A DNA stretch of 26,721 nt from Tritrichomonas musculus (taxonomy: Eukaryota; Parabasalia; Tritrichomonadida; Tritrichomonadidae): NCBI GenBank assembly GCA_039105265.1, contig JAPFFF010000315.1, positions 1 through 26,721 of the forward strand. The letters are read 5' to 3'. The translations under genes and the position numbers were made by a program. This document shows positions 11,790 through 23,317 of this stretch, in pieces. How positions within the stretch are numbered: the stretch's first letter is position 1; every line of letters starts with the position of its first letter. Under the pieces are notes generated by a model that saw only the letters and a list, made by a program, of their open reading frames with translations, did not search any database and was not told the origin of the DNA.

Positions 11790-12575
11790 AATCGTTTTTA
11801 ATTATCTTATAAAAGTGTTTGAGATTTGTGTTTTATTTAACTCTGTTCATTTGTGAGAAATGTTAGATTAAGAATAACTGAGATTAAGCTTTAATTTTTA
11901 CTGATTTTACTTAATTTCGAAATCGTTTTTAATTATCTTACAAAAGTGTTTGAGATTTGTGTTTTATTTAACTCTGTTCATTTGTGAGAAATGTTAGATT
12001 AAGAATAACTGAGATTAAGCTTTAATTTTTACTGATTTTACTTAATTTCGAAATCGTTTATAATTATCTTACAAAAGTGTTTGAGATTTGTGTTTTATTT
12101 AACTCTGTTCACTTGTGAGAAACGTTTGAATAAGAATAATTGATATTGCGCTTTAATTTTTATTGATTTTACTTAATTTCGAAATCGTTTTTAATTATCT
12201 TACAAAAGTGTTTGAGATTTGTGTTTTATTTAACTCTGTTCATTTGTGAGAAACGTTTGAATAAGAATAACTGAGATTAAGCTTTAATTTTTACTGATTT
12301 TACTTAATTTCGAAATCGTTTTTAATTATCTTACAAAAGTGTTTGAGATTTGTGTTTTATTTAACTCTGTTCACTTGTGAGAAACGTTTGAATAAGAATA
12401 ACTGAGATTAAGCTTTAATTTTTACTGATTTTACTTAATTTCGAAATCGTTTTTAATTATCTTACAAAAGTGTTTGAGATTTGTGTTTTATTTAACTCTG
12501 TTCATTTGTGAGAAACGTTTGAATAGGAATAATTGAGATTAAGCTTTAATTTTTACTGATTTTACTTAATTTCGA
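11790..12575. repeat. Six-monomer cassette, copy 3 (M91-M96)
   Basis: 00G0p, 00G0, 11F1jk, 00F0, 01F0, 00F1g, preceded by the 39A copy M90 (11F0m). It lies wholly inside the 8.9-kb unit, so it reappears intact at M159-M164. The p allele (TTATAAAAG, site 21 T) marks its first monomer. Confidence 0.85.
12052..12575. repeat. 112T-led four-monomer block 3 (M93-M96)
   Basis: 11F1jk, 00F0, 01F0, 00F1g, followed by 10F1j as in block 2. It lies inside segment B and corresponds to block 2 at a 39-monomer offset. No internal difference from block 2 was seen. Confidence 0.88.
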
Positions 12576-12968
12576 AATCGTTTATAATTATCTTACAAAA
12601 GTGTTTGAGATTTGTGTTTTATTTAACTCTGTTCATTTGTGAGAAACGTTTGAATAAGAATAATTGATATTGCGCTTTAATTTTTACTGATTTTACTTAA
12701 TTTCGAAATCGTTTTTAATTATCTTACAAAAGTGTTTGAGATTTGTGTTTTATTTAACTCTGTTCATTTGTGAGAAACGTTTGAATAAGAATAATTGATA
12801 TTGCGCTTTAATTTTTACTGATTTTACTTAATTTCGAAATCGTTTTTAATTATCTTACAAAAGTGTTTGAGATTTGTGTTTTATTTAACTCTGTTCACTT
12901 GTGAGAAATGTTAGAATAAGAATAATTGATATTGCGCTTTAATTTTTACTGATTTTACTTAATTTCGA
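12576..12968. repeat. Longest j-variant run, M97-M99
   Basis: Three consecutive copies (10F1j, 00F1j, 01H1j) lack AAGCTT and carry GCGC. M99 and its copy M167 are the only type-H monomers with j. The counterpart M60 in segment A is otherwise the same haplotype without j, so a short tract covering sites 93-98 appears to have been exchanged in one of them. Confidence 0.83.
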
Positions 12969-13623
12969 AATCGTTTATAATTATCTTACAAAAGTGTTTG
13001 AGATTTGTGTTTTATTTAACTCTGTTTACTTGTGAGAAACGTTTGAATAAGAATAATTGAGATTAAGCTTTAATTTTTACTGATTTTACTTAATTTCGAA
13101 ATCGTTTATAATTATCTTACAAAAGTGTTTGAGATTTGTGTTTTATTTAACTCTGTTCACTTGTGAGAAATGTTAGATTAAGAATAACTGAGATTAAGCT
13201 TTAATTTTTACTGATTTTACTTAATTTCGAAATCGTTTTTAATTATCTTACAAAAGTGTTTGAGATTTGTGTTTTATTTAACTCTGTTCATTTGTGAGAA
13301 ATGTTAGATTAAGAATAACTGAGATTAAGCTTTAATTTTTACTGATTTTACTTAATTTCGAAATCGTTTTTAATTATCTTACAAAAGTGTTTGAGATTTG
13401 TGTTTTATTTAACTCTGTTCATTTGTGAGAAACGTTTGAATAAGAATAACTGAGATTAAGCTTTAATTTTTACTGATTTTACTTAATTTCGAAATCGTTT
13501 TTAATTATCTTACAAAAGTGTTTGAGATTTGTGTTTTATTTAACTCTGTTCATTTGTGAGAAATGTTAGATTAAGAATAACTGAGATTAAGCTTTAATTT
13601 TTACTGATTTTACTTAATTTCGA

Positions 13624-14147
13624 AATCGTTTATAATTATCTTACAAAAGTGTTTGAGATTTGTGTTTTATTTAACTCTGTTCACTTGTGAGAAACGTTTG
13701 AATAAGAATAATTGATATTGCGCTTTAATTTTTATTGATTTTACTTAATTTCGAAATCGTTTTTAATTATCTTACAAAAGTGTTTGAGATTTGTGTTTTA
13801 TTTAACTCTGTTCATTTGTGAGAAACGTTTGAATAAGAATAACTGAGATTAAGCTTTAATTTTTACTGATTTTACTTAATTTCGAAATCGTTTTTAATTA
13901 TCTTACAAAAGTGTTTGAGATTTGTGTTTTATTTAACTCTGTTCACTTGTGAGAAACGTTTGAATAAGAATAACTGAGATTAAGCTTTAATTTTTACTGA
14001 TTTTACTTAATTTCGAAATCGTTTTTAATTATCTTACAAAAGTGTTTGAGATTTGTGTTTTATTTAACTCTGTTCATTTGTGAGAAACGTTTGAATAGGA
14101 ATAATTGAGATTAAGCTTTAATTTTTACTGATTTTACTTAATTTCGA
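13624..14147. repeat. 112T-led four-monomer block 4 (M105-M108)
   Basis: 11F1jk, 00F0, 01F0, 00F1g, followed by 10G1 as in block 1. The monomers before it are 00G0 00F0 00G0 with no p allele, unlike blocks 1-3, so this copy belongs to a separate lineage of the block. Confidence 0.87.
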
Positions 14148-14278
14148 AATCGTTTATAATTATCTTACAAAAGTGTTTGAGATTTGTGTTTTATTTAACT
14201 CTGTTCATTTGTGAGAAATGTTAGATTAAGAATAATTGAGATTAAGCTTTAATTTTTACTGATTTTACTTAATTTCGA

Positions 14279-14409
14279 AATCGTTTTTAATTATCTTACA
14301 AAAGTGTTTGAGATTTGTGTTTTATTTAACTCTGTTCACTTGTGAGAAACGTTAGATTAAGAATAATTGAGATTAAGCTTTAATTTTTACTGATTTTACT
14401 TAATTTCGA
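14279..14409. repeat. M110, hybrid type-I monomer
   Basis: Barcode 01I1: left half (9T, 61C, 72C) like 01F monomers, right half (76A, 79T, 89T) like G1 monomers, with the switch between bases 72 and 76. It sits exactly where the M22-M38 comparison needs one extra copy. The simplest reading is that it was created at an unequal crossover that added one monomer. Type I occurs only here, in the duplicate M178, and in M199. Confidence 0.78.
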
Positions 14410-15850
14410 AATCGTTTTTAATTATCTTACAAAAGTGTTTGAGATTTGTGTTTTATTTAACTCTGTTCATTTGTGAGAAATGTTAGATTAAGAATAATTG
14501 AGATTAAGCTTTAATTTTTACTGATTTTACTTAATTTCGAAATCGTTTATAATTATCTTACAAAAGTGTTTGAGATTTGTGTTTTATTTAACTCTGTTCA
14601 TTTGTGAGAAACGTTTGAATAAGAATAATTGATATTGCGCTTTAATTTTTACTGATTTTACTTAATTTCGAAATCGTTTTTAATTATCTTACAAAAGTGT
14701 TTGAGATTTGTGTTTTATTTAACTCTGTTCATTTGTGAGAAATGTTAGATTAAGAATAATTGAGATTAAGCTTTAATTTTTACTGATTTTACTTAATTTC
14801 GAAATCGTTTTTAATTATCTTACAAAAGTGTTTGAGATTTGTGTTTTATTTAACTCTGTTCATTTGTGAGAAACGTTTGAATAAGAATAACTGAGATTAA
14901 GCTTTAATTTTTACTGATTTTACTTAATTTCGAAATCGTTTTTAATTATCTTACAAAAGTGTTTGAGATTTGTGTTTTATTTAACTCTGTTCATTTGTGA
15001 GAAATGTTAGATTAAGAATAACTGAGATTAAGCTTTAATTTTTACTGATTTTACTTAATTTCGAAATCGTTTTTAATTATCTTACAAAAGTGTTTGAGAT
15101 TTGTGTTTTATTTAACTCTGTTCATTTGTGAGAAATGTTAGATTAAGAATAACTGAGATTAAGCTTTAATTTTTACTGATTTTACTTAATTTCGAAATCG
15201 TTTATAATTATCTTACAAAAGTGTTTGAGATTTGTGTTTTATTTAACTCTGTTCATTTGTGAGAAACGTTTGAATAAGAATAACTGAGATTAAGCTTTAA
15301 TTTTTACTGATTTTACTTAATTTCGAAATCGTTTTTAATTATCTTACAAAAGTGTTTGAGATTTGTGTTTTATTTAACTCTGTTCATTTGTGAGAAACGT
15401 TTGAATAAGAATAACTGAGATTAAGCTTTAATTTTTACTGATTTTACTTAATTTCGAAATCGTTTTTAATTATCTTATAAAAGTGTTTGAGATTTGTGTT
15501 TTATTTAACTCTGTTCATTTGTGAGAAACGTTTGAATAAGAATAACTGAGATTAAGCTTTAATTTTTACTGATTTTACTTAATTTCGAAATCGTTTTTAA
15601 TTATCTTACAAAAGTGTTTGAGATTTGTGTTTTATTTAACTCTGTTCATTTGTGAGAAATGTTAGAATAAGAATAATTGAGATTAAGCTTTAATTTTTAC
15701 TGATTTTACTTAATTTCGAAATCGTTTATAATTATCTTACAAAAGTGTTTGAGATTTGTGTTTTATTTAACTCTGTTCACTTGTGAGAAACGTTTGAATA
15801 AGAATAATTGAGATTAAGCTTTAATTTTTACTGATTTTACTTAATTTCGA

Positions 15851-16374
15851 AATCGTTTTTAATTATCTTACAAAAGTGTTTGAGATTTGTGTTTTATTTA
15901 ACTCTGTTCACTTGTGAGAAACGTTTGAATAAGAATAATTGATATTGCGCTTTAATTTTTATTGATTTTACTTAATTTCGAAATCGTTTTTAATTATCTT
16001 ACAAAAGTGTTTGAGATTTGTGTTTTATTTAACTCTGTTCATTTGTGAGAAACGTTTGAATAAGAATAACTGAGATTAAGCTTTAATTTTTACTGATTTT
16101 ACTTAATTTCGAAATCGTTTTTAATTATCTTACAAAAGTGTTTGAGATTTGTGTTTTATTTAACTCTGTTCACTTGTGAGAAACGTTTGAATAAGAATAA
16201 CTGAGATTAAGCTTTAATTTTTACTGATTTTACTTAATTTCGAAATCGTTTTTAATTATCTTACAAAAGTGTTTGAGATTTGTGTTTTATTTAACTCTGT
16301 TCATTTGTGAGAAACGTTTGAATAGGAATAATTGAGATTAAGCTTTAATTTTTACTGATTTTACTTAATTTCGA
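15851..16374. repeat. 112T-led four-monomer block 5 (M122-M125), at the duplication join
   Basis: 01F1jk, 00F0, 01F0, 00F1g. Its lead monomer holds the join between the two 8.9-kb units and is the only one of seven 112T monomers with 9T. Both expected parents at the join (M54 and the forerunner of M190) have 9A, so the T arose at or after the join. Confidence 0.87.
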
Positions 16375-16636
16375 AATCGTTTATAATTATCTTACAAAAG
16401 TGTTTGAGATTTGTGTTTTATTTAACTCTGTTCATTTGTGAGAAACGTTTGAATAAGAATAATTGATATTGCGCTTTAATTTTTACTGATTTTACTTAAT
16501 TTCGAAATCGTTTTTAATTATCTTACAAAAGTGTTTGAGATTTGTGTTTTATTTAACTCTGTTCATTTGTGAGAAACGTTTGAATAAGAATAATTGATAT
16601 TGCGCTTTAATTTTTACTGATTTTACTTAATTTCGA
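16375..16636. repeat. Adjacent j-variant monomers M126-M127
   Basis: Copy of M58-M59 in the second unit: 10F1j then 00F1j, no change seen. AAGCTT is absent from both, and GCGC is present at monomer 97-100. Confidence 0.85.
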
Positions 16637-17291
16637 AATCGTTTTTAATTATCTTACAAAAGTGTTTGAGATTTGTGTTTTATTTAACTCTGTTCACTTG
16701 TGAGAAATGTTAGAATAAGAATAATTGAGATTAAGCTTTAATTTTTACTGATTTTACTTAATTTCGAAATCGTTTTTAATTATCTTACAAAAGTGTTTGA
16801 GATTTGTGTTTTATTTAACTCTGTTCATTTGTGAGAAATGTTAGATTAAGAATAACTGAGATTAAGCTTTAATTTTTACTGATTTTACTTAATTTCGAAA
16901 TCGTTTTTAATTATCTTACAAAAGTGTTTGAGATTTGTGTTTTATTTAACTCTGTTCATTTGTGAGAAACGTTTGAATAAGAATAACTGAGATTAAGCTT
17001 TAATTTTTACTGATTTTACTTAATTTCGAAATCGTTTTTAATTATCTTACAAAAGTGTTTGAGATTTGTGTTTTATTTAACTCTGTTCATTTGTGAGAAA
17101 TGTTAGATTAAGAATAACTGAGATTAAGCTTTAATTTTTACTGATTTTACTTAATTTCGAAATCGTTTATAATTATCTTACAAAAGTGTTTGAGATTTGT
17201 GTTTTATTTAACTCTGTTCACTTGTGAGAAACGTTTGAATAAGAATAACTGAGATTAAGCTTTAATTTTTACTGATTTTACTTAATTTCGA

Positions 17292-19125
17292 AATCGTTTT
17301 TAATTATCTTACAAAAGTGTTTGAGATTTGTGTTTTATTTAACTCTGTTCATTTGTGAGAAACGTTTGAATAGGAATAACTGAGATTAAGCTTTAATTTT
17401 TACTGATTTTACTTAATTTCGAAATCGTTTTTAATTATCTTACAAAAGTGTTTGAGATTTGTGTTTTATTTAACTCTGTTCACTTGTGAGAAACGTTTGA
17501 ATAAGAATAACTGAGATTAAGCTTTAATTTTTACTGATTTTACTTAATTTCGAAATCGTTTTTAATTATCTTACAAAAGTGTTTGAGATTTGTGTTTTAT
17601 TTAACTCTGTTCACTTGTGAGAAACGTTTGAATAAGAATAACTGAGATTAAGCTTTAATTTTTACTGATTTTACTTAATTTCGAAATCGTTTTTAATTAT
17701 CTTACAAAAGTGTTTGAGATTTGTGTTTTATTTAACTCTGTTCATTTGTGAGAAACGTTTGAATAGGAATAATTGAGATTAAGCTTTAATTTTTACTGAT
17801 TTTACTTAATTTCGAAATCGTTTATAATTATCTTACAAAAGTGTTTGAGATTTGTGTTTTATTTAACTCTGTTCATTTGTGAGAAACGTTTGAATAAGAA
17901 TAACTGAGATTAAGCTTTAATTTTTACTGATTTTACTTAATTTCGAAATCGTTTTTAATTATCTTACAAAAGTGTTTGAGATTTGTGTTTTATTTAACTC
18001 TGTTCATTTGTGAGAAATGTTAGATTAAGAATAACTGAGATTAAGCTTTAATTTTTACTGATTTTACTTAATTTCGAAATCGTTTTTAATTATCTTACAA
18101 AAGTGTTTGAGATTTGTGTTTTATTTAACTCTGTTCACTTGTGAGAAACGTTTGAATAAGAATAACTGAGATTAAGCTTTAATTTTTACTGATTTTACTT
18201 AATTTCGAAATCGTTTATAATTATCTTACAAAAGTGTTTGAGATTTGTGTTTTATTTAACTCTGTTCATTTGTGAGAAACGTTTGAATAAGAATAACTGA
18301 GATTAAGCTTTAATTTTTACTGATTTTACTTAATTTCGAAATCGTTTATAATTATCTTACAAAAGTGTTTGAGATTTGTGTTTTATTTAACTCTGTTCAT
18401 TTGTGAGAAACGTTTGAATAAGAATAACTGAGATTAAGCTTTAATTTTTACTGATTTTACTTAATTTCGAAATCGTTTATAATTATCTTACAAAAGTGTT
18501 TGAGATTTGTGTTTTATTTAACTCTGTTCATTTGTGAGAAACGTTTGAATAGGAATAACTGAGATTAAGCTTTAATTTTTACTGATTTTACTTAATTTCG
18601 AAATCGTTTTTAATTATCTTACAAAAGTGTTTGAGATTTGTGTTTTATTTAACTCTGTTCACTTGTGAGAAACGTTTGAATAAGAATAACTGAGATTAAG
18701 CTTTAATTTTTACTGATTTTACTTAATTTCGAAATCGTTTTTAATTATCTTACAAAAGTGTTTGAGATTTGTGTTTTATTTAACTCTGTTCACTTGTGAG
18801 AAACGTTTGAATAAGAATAACTGAGATTAAGCTTTAATTTTTACTGATTTTACTTAATTTCGAAATCGTTTTTAATTATCTTACAAAAGTGTTTGAGATT
18901 TGTGTTTTATTTAACTCTGTTCATTTGTGAGAAACGTTTGAATAGGAATAATTGAGATTAAGCTTTAATTTTTACTGATTTTACTTAATTTCGAAATCGT
19001 TTTTAATTATCTTACAAAAGTGTTTGAGATTTGTGTTTTATTTAACTCTGTTCATTTGTGAGAAACGTTTGAATAAGAATAACTGAGATTAAGCTTTAAT
19101 TTTTACTGATTTTACTTAATTTCGA
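17292..19125. repeat. Nine-monomer-offset duplication in second unit (M133-M137, M142-M146)
   Basis: Carries 00F0g 01F0 01F0 00F1g 10F0 and, 1,179 bp later, 10F0g 01F0 01F0 00F1g 00F0, exactly as M65-M69 and M74-M78. No change since the 8.9-kb duplication was seen. Confidence 0.75.
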
Positions 19126-20697
19126 AATCGTTTTTAATTATCTTACAAAAGTGTTTGAGATTTGTGTTTTATTTAACTCTGTTCATTTGTGAGAAATGTT
19201 AGATTAAGAATAATTGAGATTAAGCTTTAATTTTTACTGATTTTACTTAATTTCGAAATCGTTTTTAATTATCTTACAAAAGTGTTTGAGATTTGTGTTT
19301 TATTTAACTCTGTTCATTTGTGAGAAATGTTAGAATAAGAATAATTGAGATTAAGCTTTAATTTTTACTGATTTTACTTAATTTCGAAATCGTTTATAAT
19401 TATCTTACAAAAGTGTTTGAGATTTGTGTTTTATTTAACTCTGTTTACTTGTGAGAAACGTTTGAATAAGAATAATTGAGATTAAGCTTTAATTTTTACT
19501 GATTTTACTTAATTTCGAAATCGTTTATAATTATCTTACAAAAGTGTTTGAGATTTGTGTTTTATTTAACTCTGTTCACTTGTGAGAAATGTTAGATTAA
19601 GAATAACTGAGATTAAGCTTTAATTTTTACTGATTTTACTTAATTTCGAAATCGTTTTTAATTATCTTACAAAAGTGTTTGAGATTTGTGTTTTATTTAA
19701 CTCTGTTCACTTGTGAGAAACGTTTGAATAAGAATAACTGAGATTAAGCTTTAATTTTTACTGATTTTACTTAATTTCGAAATCGTTTTTAATTATCTTA
19801 CAAAAGTGTTTGAGATTTGTGTTTTATTTAACTCTGTTCATTTGTGAGAAACGTTTGAATAGGAATAATTGAGATTAAGCTTTAATTTTTACTGATTTTA
19901 CTTAATTTCGAAATCGTTTATAATTATCTTACAAAAGTGTTTGAGATTTGTGTTTTATTTAACTCTGTTCATTTGTGAGAAATGTTAGATTAAGAATAAC
20001 TGAGATTAAGCTTTAATTTTTACTGATTTTACTTAATTTCGAAATCGTTTTTAATTATCTTACAAAAGTGTTTGAGATTTGTGTTTTATTTAACTCTGTT
20101 CATTTGTGAGAAACGTTTGAATAAGAATAATTGATATTGCGCTTTAATTTTTACTGATTTTACTTAATTTCGAAATCGTTTTTAATTATCTTACAAAAGT
20201 GTTTGAGATTTGTGTTTTATTTAACTCTGTTCATTTGTGAGAAATGTTAGATTAAGAATAATTGAGATTAAGCTTTAATTTTTACTGATTTTACTTAATT
20301 TCGAAATCGTTTTTAATTATCTTACAAAAGTGTTTGAGATTTGTGTTTTATTTAACTCTGTTCATTTGTGAGAAACGTTTGAATAAGAATAACTGAGATT
20401 AAGCTTTAATTTTTACTGATTTTACTTAATTTCGAAATCGTTTTTAATTATCTTACAAAAGTGTTTGAGATTTGTGTTTTATTTAACTCTGTTCATTTGT
20501 GAGAAACGTTTGAATAAGAATAACTGAGATTAAGCTTTAATTTTTACTGATTTTACTTAATTTCGAAATCGTTTATAATTATCTTACAAAAGTGTTTGAG
20601 ATTTATGTTTTATTTAACTCTGTTCACTTGTGAGAAACGTTTGAATAAGAATAACTGAGATTAAGCTTTAATTTTTACTGATTTTACTTAATTTCGA

Positions 20698-21483
20698 AAT
20701 CGTTTTTAATTATCTTATAAAAGTGTTTGAGATTTGTGTTTTATTTAACTCTGTTCATTTGTGAGAAATGTTAGATTAAGAATAACTGAGATTAAGCTTT
20801 AATTTTTACTGATTTTACTTAATTTCGAAATCGTTTTTAATTATCTTACAAAAGTGTTTGAGATTTGTGTTTTATTTAACTCTGTTCATTTGTGAGAAAT
20901 GTTAGATTAAGAATAACTGAGATTAAGCTTTAATTTTTACTGATTTTACTTAATTTCGAAATCGTTTATAATTATCTTACAAAAGTGTTTGAGATTTGTG
21001 TTTTATTTAACTCTGTTCACTTGTGAGAAACGTTTGAATAAGAATAATTGATATTGCGCTTTAATTTTTATTGATTTTACTTAATTTCGAAATCGTTTTT
21101 AATTATCTTACAAAAGTGTTTGAGATTTGTGTTTTATTTAACTCTGTTCATTTGTGAGAAACGTTTGAATAAGAATAACTGAGATTAAGCTTTAATTTTT
21201 ACTGATTTTACTTAATTTCGAAATCGTTTTTAATTATCTTACAAAAGTGTTTGAGATTTGTGTTTTATTTAACTCTGTTCACTTGTGAGAAACGTTTGAA
21301 TAAGAATAACTGAGATTAAGCTTTAATTTTTACTGATTTTACTTAATTTCGAAATCGTTTTTAATTATCTTACAAAAGTGTTTGAGATTTGTGTTTTATT
21401 TAACTCTGTTCATTTGTGAGAAACGTTTGAATAGGAATAATTGAGATTAAGCTTTAATTTTTACTGATTTTACTTAATTTCGA
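20698..21483. repeat. Six-monomer cassette, copy 4 (M159-M164)
   Basis: 00G0p, 00G0, 11F1jk, 00F0, 01F0, 00F1g, preceded by the 39A copy M158. It matches copy 3 at the 8,908-bp offset without a visible change. Confidence 0.86.
20960..21483. repeat. 112T-led four-monomer block 6 (M161-M164)
   Basis: 11F1jk, 00F0, 01F0, 00F1g, then 10F1j. It is the second-unit copy of block 3. Confidence 0.88.
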
Positions 21484-21876
21484 AATCGTTTATAATTATC
21501 TTACAAAAGTGTTTGAGATTTGTGTTTTATTTAACTCTGTTCATTTGTGAGAAACGTTTGAATAAGAATAATTGATATTGCGCTTTAATTTTTACTGATT
21601 TTACTTAATTTCGAAATCGTTTTTAATTATCTTACAAAAGTGTTTGAGATTTGTGTTTTATTTAACTCTGTTCATTTGTGAGAAACGTTTGAATAAGAAT
21701 AATTGATATTGCGCTTTAATTTTTACTGATTTTACTTAATTTCGAAATCGTTTTTAATTATCTTACAAAAGTGTTTGAGATTTGTGTTTTATTTAACTCT
21801 GTTCACTTGTGAGAAATGTTAGAATAAGAATAATTGATATTGCGCTTTAATTTTTACTGATTTTACTTAATTTCGA
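21484..21876. repeat. j-variant run M165-M167
   Basis: Three consecutive copies with GATATTGCGC (10F1j 00F1j 01H1j), duplicating M97-M99. AAGCTT is absent over this run, which would give a 524-bp interval between neighbouring AAGCTT sites. Confidence 0.83.
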
Positions 21877-22531
21877 AATCGTTTATAATTATCTTACAAA
21901 AGTGTTTGAGATTTGTGTTTTATTTAACTCTGTTTACTTGTGAGAAACGTTTGAATAAGAATAATTGAGATTAAGCTTTAATTTTTACTGATTTTACTTA
22001 ATTTCGAAATCGTTTATAATTATCTTACAAAAGTGTTTGAGATTTGTGTTTTATTTAACTCTGTTCACTTGTGAGAAATGTTAGATTAAGAATAACTGAG
22101 ATTAAGCTTTAATTTTTACTGATTTTACTTAATTTCGAAATCGTTTTTAATTATCTTACAAAAGTGTTTGAGATTTGTGTTTTATTTAACTCTGTTCATT
22201 TGTGAGAAATGTTAGATTAAGAATAACTGAGATTAAGCTTTAATTTTTACTGATTTTACTTAATTTCGAAATCGTTTTTAATTATCTTACAAAAGTGTTT
22301 GAGATTTGTGTTTTATTTAACTCTGTTCATTTGTGAGAAACGTTTGAATAAGAATAACTGAGATTAAGCTTTAATTTTTACTGATTTTACTTAATTTCGA
22401 AATCGTTTTTAATTATCTTACAAAAGTGTTTGAGATTTGTGTTTTATTTAACTCTGTTCATTTGTGAGAAATGTTAGATTAAGAATAACTGAGATTAAGC
22501 TTTAATTTTTACTGATTTTACTTAATTTCGA

Positions 22532-23055
22532 AATCGTTTATAATTATCTTACAAAAGTGTTTGAGATTTGTGTTTTATTTAACTCTGTTCACTTGTGAGA
22601 AACGTTTGAATAAGAATAATTGATATTGCGCTTTAATTTTTATTGATTTTACTTAATTTCGAAATCGTTTTTAATTATCTTACAAAAGTGTTTGAGATTT
22701 GTGTTTTATTTAACTCTGTTCATTTGTGAGAAACGTTTGAATAAGAATAACTGAGATTAAGCTTTAATTTTTACTGATTTTACTTAATTTCGAAATCGTT
22801 TTTAATTATCTTACAAAAGTGTTTGAGATTTGTGTTTTATTTAACTCTGTTCACTTGTGAGAAACGTTTGAATAAGAATAACTGAGATTAAGCTTTAATT
22901 TTTACTGATTTTACTTAATTTCGAAATCGTTTTTAATTATCTTACAAAAGTGTTTGAGATTTGTGTTTTATTTAACTCTGTTCATTTGTGAGAAACGTTT
23001 GAATAGGAATAATTGAGATTAAGCTTTAATTTTTACTGATTTTACTTAATTTCGA
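22532..23055. repeat. 112T-led four-monomer block 7 (M173-M176)
   Basis: 11F1jk, 00F0, 01F0, 00F1g, then 10G1. It is the second-unit copy of block 4 and again lacks a preceding p-marked monomer. Confidence 0.87.
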
Positions 23056-23186
23056 AATCGTTTATAATTATCTTACAAAAGTGTTTGAGATTTGTGTTTT
23101 ATTTAACTCTGTTCATTTGTGAGAAATGTTAGATTAAGAATAATTGAGATTAAGCTTTAATTTTTACTGATTTTACTTAATTTCGA

Positions 23187-23317
23187 AATCGTTTTTAATT
23201 ATCTTACAAAAGTGTTTGAGATTTGTGTTTTATTTAACTCTGTTCACTTGTGAGAAACGTTAGATTAAGAATAATTGAGATTAAGCTTTAATTTTTACTG
23301 ATTTTACTTAATTTCGA
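23187..23317. repeat. M178, duplicate of hybrid monomer M110
   Basis: Barcode 01I1 (AAACGTTAGATT across bases 69-80), lying between 10G1 and 00G1 as M110 does. It shows that the hybrid formed before the 8.9-kb duplication. Confidence 0.8.

Larger units (their letters stand above)
10349..12968. repeat. 20-monomer segment B (M80-M99)
   Basis: Second copy of the M41-M60 order, 5,109 bp to the right. Relative to segment A it has 61T in M86, 9A in the m-marked M90, and the j triplet in M99. It ends with three j copies in a row (M97-M99), then M100-M101 (11F1x 11G0), which have no counterpart after M60; the order of M61-M63 resumes at M102-M104. M100-M101 therefore look inserted, or were lost after M60. 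Confidence 0.85.
6943..15850. repeat. 68-monomer unit, first copy (M54-M121), 8,908 bp
   Basis: Barcode: 11F1jk 00F0 01F0 00F1g 10F1j 00F1j 01H1 00G0 00F0 00G0 11F0 00F0g 01F0 01F0 00F1g 10F0 00G0 01F0 10F0 10F0 10F0g 01F0 01F0 00F1g 00F0 00G1 00H1 11F1x 11G0 01F0 00F1g 10G0 00F1j 00G1 00F0 00F0 11F0m 00G0p 00G0 11F1jk 00F0 01F0 00F1g 10F1j 00F1j 01H1j 11F1x 11G0 00G0 00F0 00G0 11F1jk 00F0 01F0 00F1g 10G1 01I1 00G1 10F1j 00G1 00F0 00G0 00G0 10F0 00F0 00F0p 00H1 11F1. All 68 recur in order in the adjacent unit with two single-base exceptions. Left of the unit, M53 and M121 differ at five or more sites; identity begins after site 89 of M53 (about 6901). Confidence 0.9.
13493..15850. repeat. M104-M121, related to M22-M38 with one extra monomer
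   Basis: M104-M109 match M22-M27 at an 82-monomer offset; M111-M121 match M28-M38 at an 83-monomer offset. The shift is caused by M110, which has no partner on the left. The only other difference I found is site 9 of M112 (A at 14549, against T in M29). Before the 8.9-kb duplication this relation ran on through what are now M190-M195, giving a 23- against 24-monomer homology. Confidence 0.83.
19257..21876. repeat. 20-monomer segment C (M148-M167)
   Basis: Third copy of the M41-M60 order, produced by duplication of segment B (M80-M99), to which every variable site agrees (61T in M154, 9A in M158, j in M167). Its differences from segment A are therefore the same as those of segment B. Confidence 0.87.
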
